A DNA stretch of 5,871 nt. It comes from Alphaproteobacteria bacterium. Its GTDB lineage: Bacteria > Pseudomonadota > Alphaproteobacteria > Puniceispirillales > Puniceispirillaceae. Positions 4,884 through 5,871 of the stretch are shown piece after piece. Positions within the stretch are counted from its first letter, which is position 1. The number at the start of each line of letters is the position of its first letter. A model generated the notes under the pieces. It had not been told where the DNA came from. It did no database searches and saw only the letters and a program-made list of their open reading frames with translations. The position numbers were made by a program, and so were the translations under genes. The stretch is from contig WTHY01000016.1 in assembly GCA_011522945.1 (NCBI GenBank), positions 4,066 to 9,936 of the forward strand, in the 5' to 3' direction.

Positions 4884-5871
4884 ATGTCAAAAAATATCGG
4901 ACGCCCCTATCCAGATAAATGCCCTATCTGGGGTACACAAGCGCAATTTCGTGATGCCAACCGAGACGGAAAGATCGTTGATTCGCCGCGCACAGGTGGC
5001 CGTTATTTTATTACCGGGTCTGCATTGGAATTTTTAGAACATCCTGACAATTGGGCAAATGCAGCATGTGATGACAGAAAACGAGATTTGACATCTTGGA
5101 TGGTGAGACAGCGAATTTCAGGCAACCCAGAGCCAGAAATATTTTCAGATACATTTGAAGATCTTGGTTATTCCGCAAAACCGACTGTCCGTCAACGATG
5201 CCATAATCTTTTAAGATATCTGGACAAGAGTTTACCTAGATTAGGAGATAAGGTCACCTTTATTCCTGATACTGATGACGCTCGTTTTTTTGAATTGTTG
5301 GCATGGACAGACAGTTTATTAGAACAAGAATTAGAATTTATAATCGATTTTTGTATAGATTCCAGATGGATCATTAAAACTGACTACAATATTGGAGAGG
5401 CAATATTATCTTCAGACCTTTCCTTGAAATTTCCTGGCTACCATAAGCTTGAGGAAATTCAAAAACCCGAGAATGATCCTAGTAACATAGCATTTGTGGC
5501 CATGTGGTTTGATGAATCAATGGATAATGTTTATGAAACTGGAATTCGAAAAGGGATTAAAGAAGCAGGTTATGAGCCATTACGGATAAAAGATGTGGAA
5601 TTTAATGGCCAAATTCATGATGAAATTATCGTATCCATAAAGCGCTCACATTTTATGGTAGCAGATTTCACACATGGGGAAGATGGCGCGCGTGGAAGTG
5701 TCTACTTTGAAGCTGGCTTTGCAAAGGGATTGGGACAGGAGGTAATATTCACCTGCCAAGATAGTCAAAAGGACAAAATACAGTTCGACACACGTCAGTA
5801 TAATCACATATTCTGGAAAGATGTAGATGATTTAGTTGCACGACTTAAGGTAAGAATATCAGCCACAATAG
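4884..5871 (+). CDS. Nucleoside 2-deoxyribosyltransferase-like (TIR-related) effector-type protein, 3' end missing
   Basis: An open frame of 329 codons runs off the right edge. The start is ATG 4884 with TGGAG (4874-4878) five bases upstream. The N-terminal part (1-90) has CPIWGT (13-18) and DSPRTGGRYFITG (33-45), a region I associate with uncharacterised proteins having the same C-terminus. The middle (about 100-190) is predicted helical and may hold a winged helix. The C-terminal domain (about 202-329) follows the nucleoside deoxyribosyltransferase-like fold: IAFVAMWFDESMD (202-214), NGQIHDEII (241-249), FMVADF (257-262), then VYFEAGFAKGLG (273-284), where E276 aligns with the catalytic Glu, and FDTRQYNHIFW (301-311). 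Related domains cleave the N-glycosidic bond of nucleosides or nucleotides and occur in conflict systems. Whether this one is an enzyme or a sensor is unknown. Parts of the gene are much more AT-rich than the left-hand genes (18 of 60 G/C at 5281-5340), consistent with acquisition. Confidence 0.85.
   Translation, partial: MSKNIGRPYPDKCPIWGTQAQFRDANRDGKIVDSPRTGGRYFITGSALEFLEHPDNWANAACDDRKRDLTSWMVRQRISGNPEPEIFSDTFEDLGYSAKPTVRQRCHNLLRYLDKSLPRLGDKVTFIPDTDDARFFELLAWTDSLLEQELEFIIDFCIDSRWIIKTDYNIGEAILSSDLSLKFPGYHKLEEIQKPENDPSNIAFVAMWFDESMDNVYETGIRKGIKEAGYEPLRIKDVEFNGQIHDEIIVSIKRSHFMVADFTHGEDGARGSVYFEAGFAKGLGQEVIFTCQDSQKDKIQFDTRQYNHIFWKDVDDLVARLKVRISATI

Overview
The window looks like a stretch of alphaproteobacterial chromosome of moderate G+C. 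The main taxonomic clues are the cysteine-poor, zinc-free form of ribosomal protein L31, an MsbA-related ABC exporter divergent from rpmE, and an IbpA-type small heat-shock gene behind a ROSE-type leader. A marine alphaproteobacterium, for example of the SAR116 kind, would fit, but that placement is inference from protein flavour and base composition, not from a search.

Layout from left to right. Bases 1-735 hold the 3' part of a plus-strand gene for an unrecognised, probably beta-rich secreted or surface protein. It converges with a full ABC exporter gene on the minus strand (937-2745). The 201-base gap between them carries an imperfect direct repeat and a small hairpin over the exporter stop codon. 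A 168-base divergent spacer leads to rpmE (2914-3132, plus), which ends in a textbook Rho-independent terminator (3166-3192). Bases 3193-3650 have no intact gene. The minus strand there reads like one or more decayed or very short genes, interrupted by stops and by a three-copy 13-base tandem repeat. The hsp20 gene (3739-4194, plus) follows, with a plausible sigma-32-like promoter, a leader that folds into three successive hairpins, the last hiding the Shine-Dalgarno sequence with a UUGCU motif, and a strong terminator (4226-4255).

From about 4256 the character changes. More than 600 bases hold no convincing gene, only frame-shifted coding-like scraps on the minus strand and a degenerate 14- to 15-base tandem array (4566-4737). 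A 41-base interrupted palindrome (4835-4875) then abuts the start of a long, partly AT-rich gene that runs off the right edge (4884-5871). That protein has a C-terminal nucleoside 2-deoxyribosyltransferase-like (TIR-related fold) domain, of a type often seen as an effector in bacterial conflict systems. The right third is therefore probably accessory DNA joined to a core backbone.

The core genes are functionally independent: export across the inner membrane, ribosome structure and protein aggregation control under heat. Nothing in the window shows partners for the last gene; any would lie to the right of base 5871.
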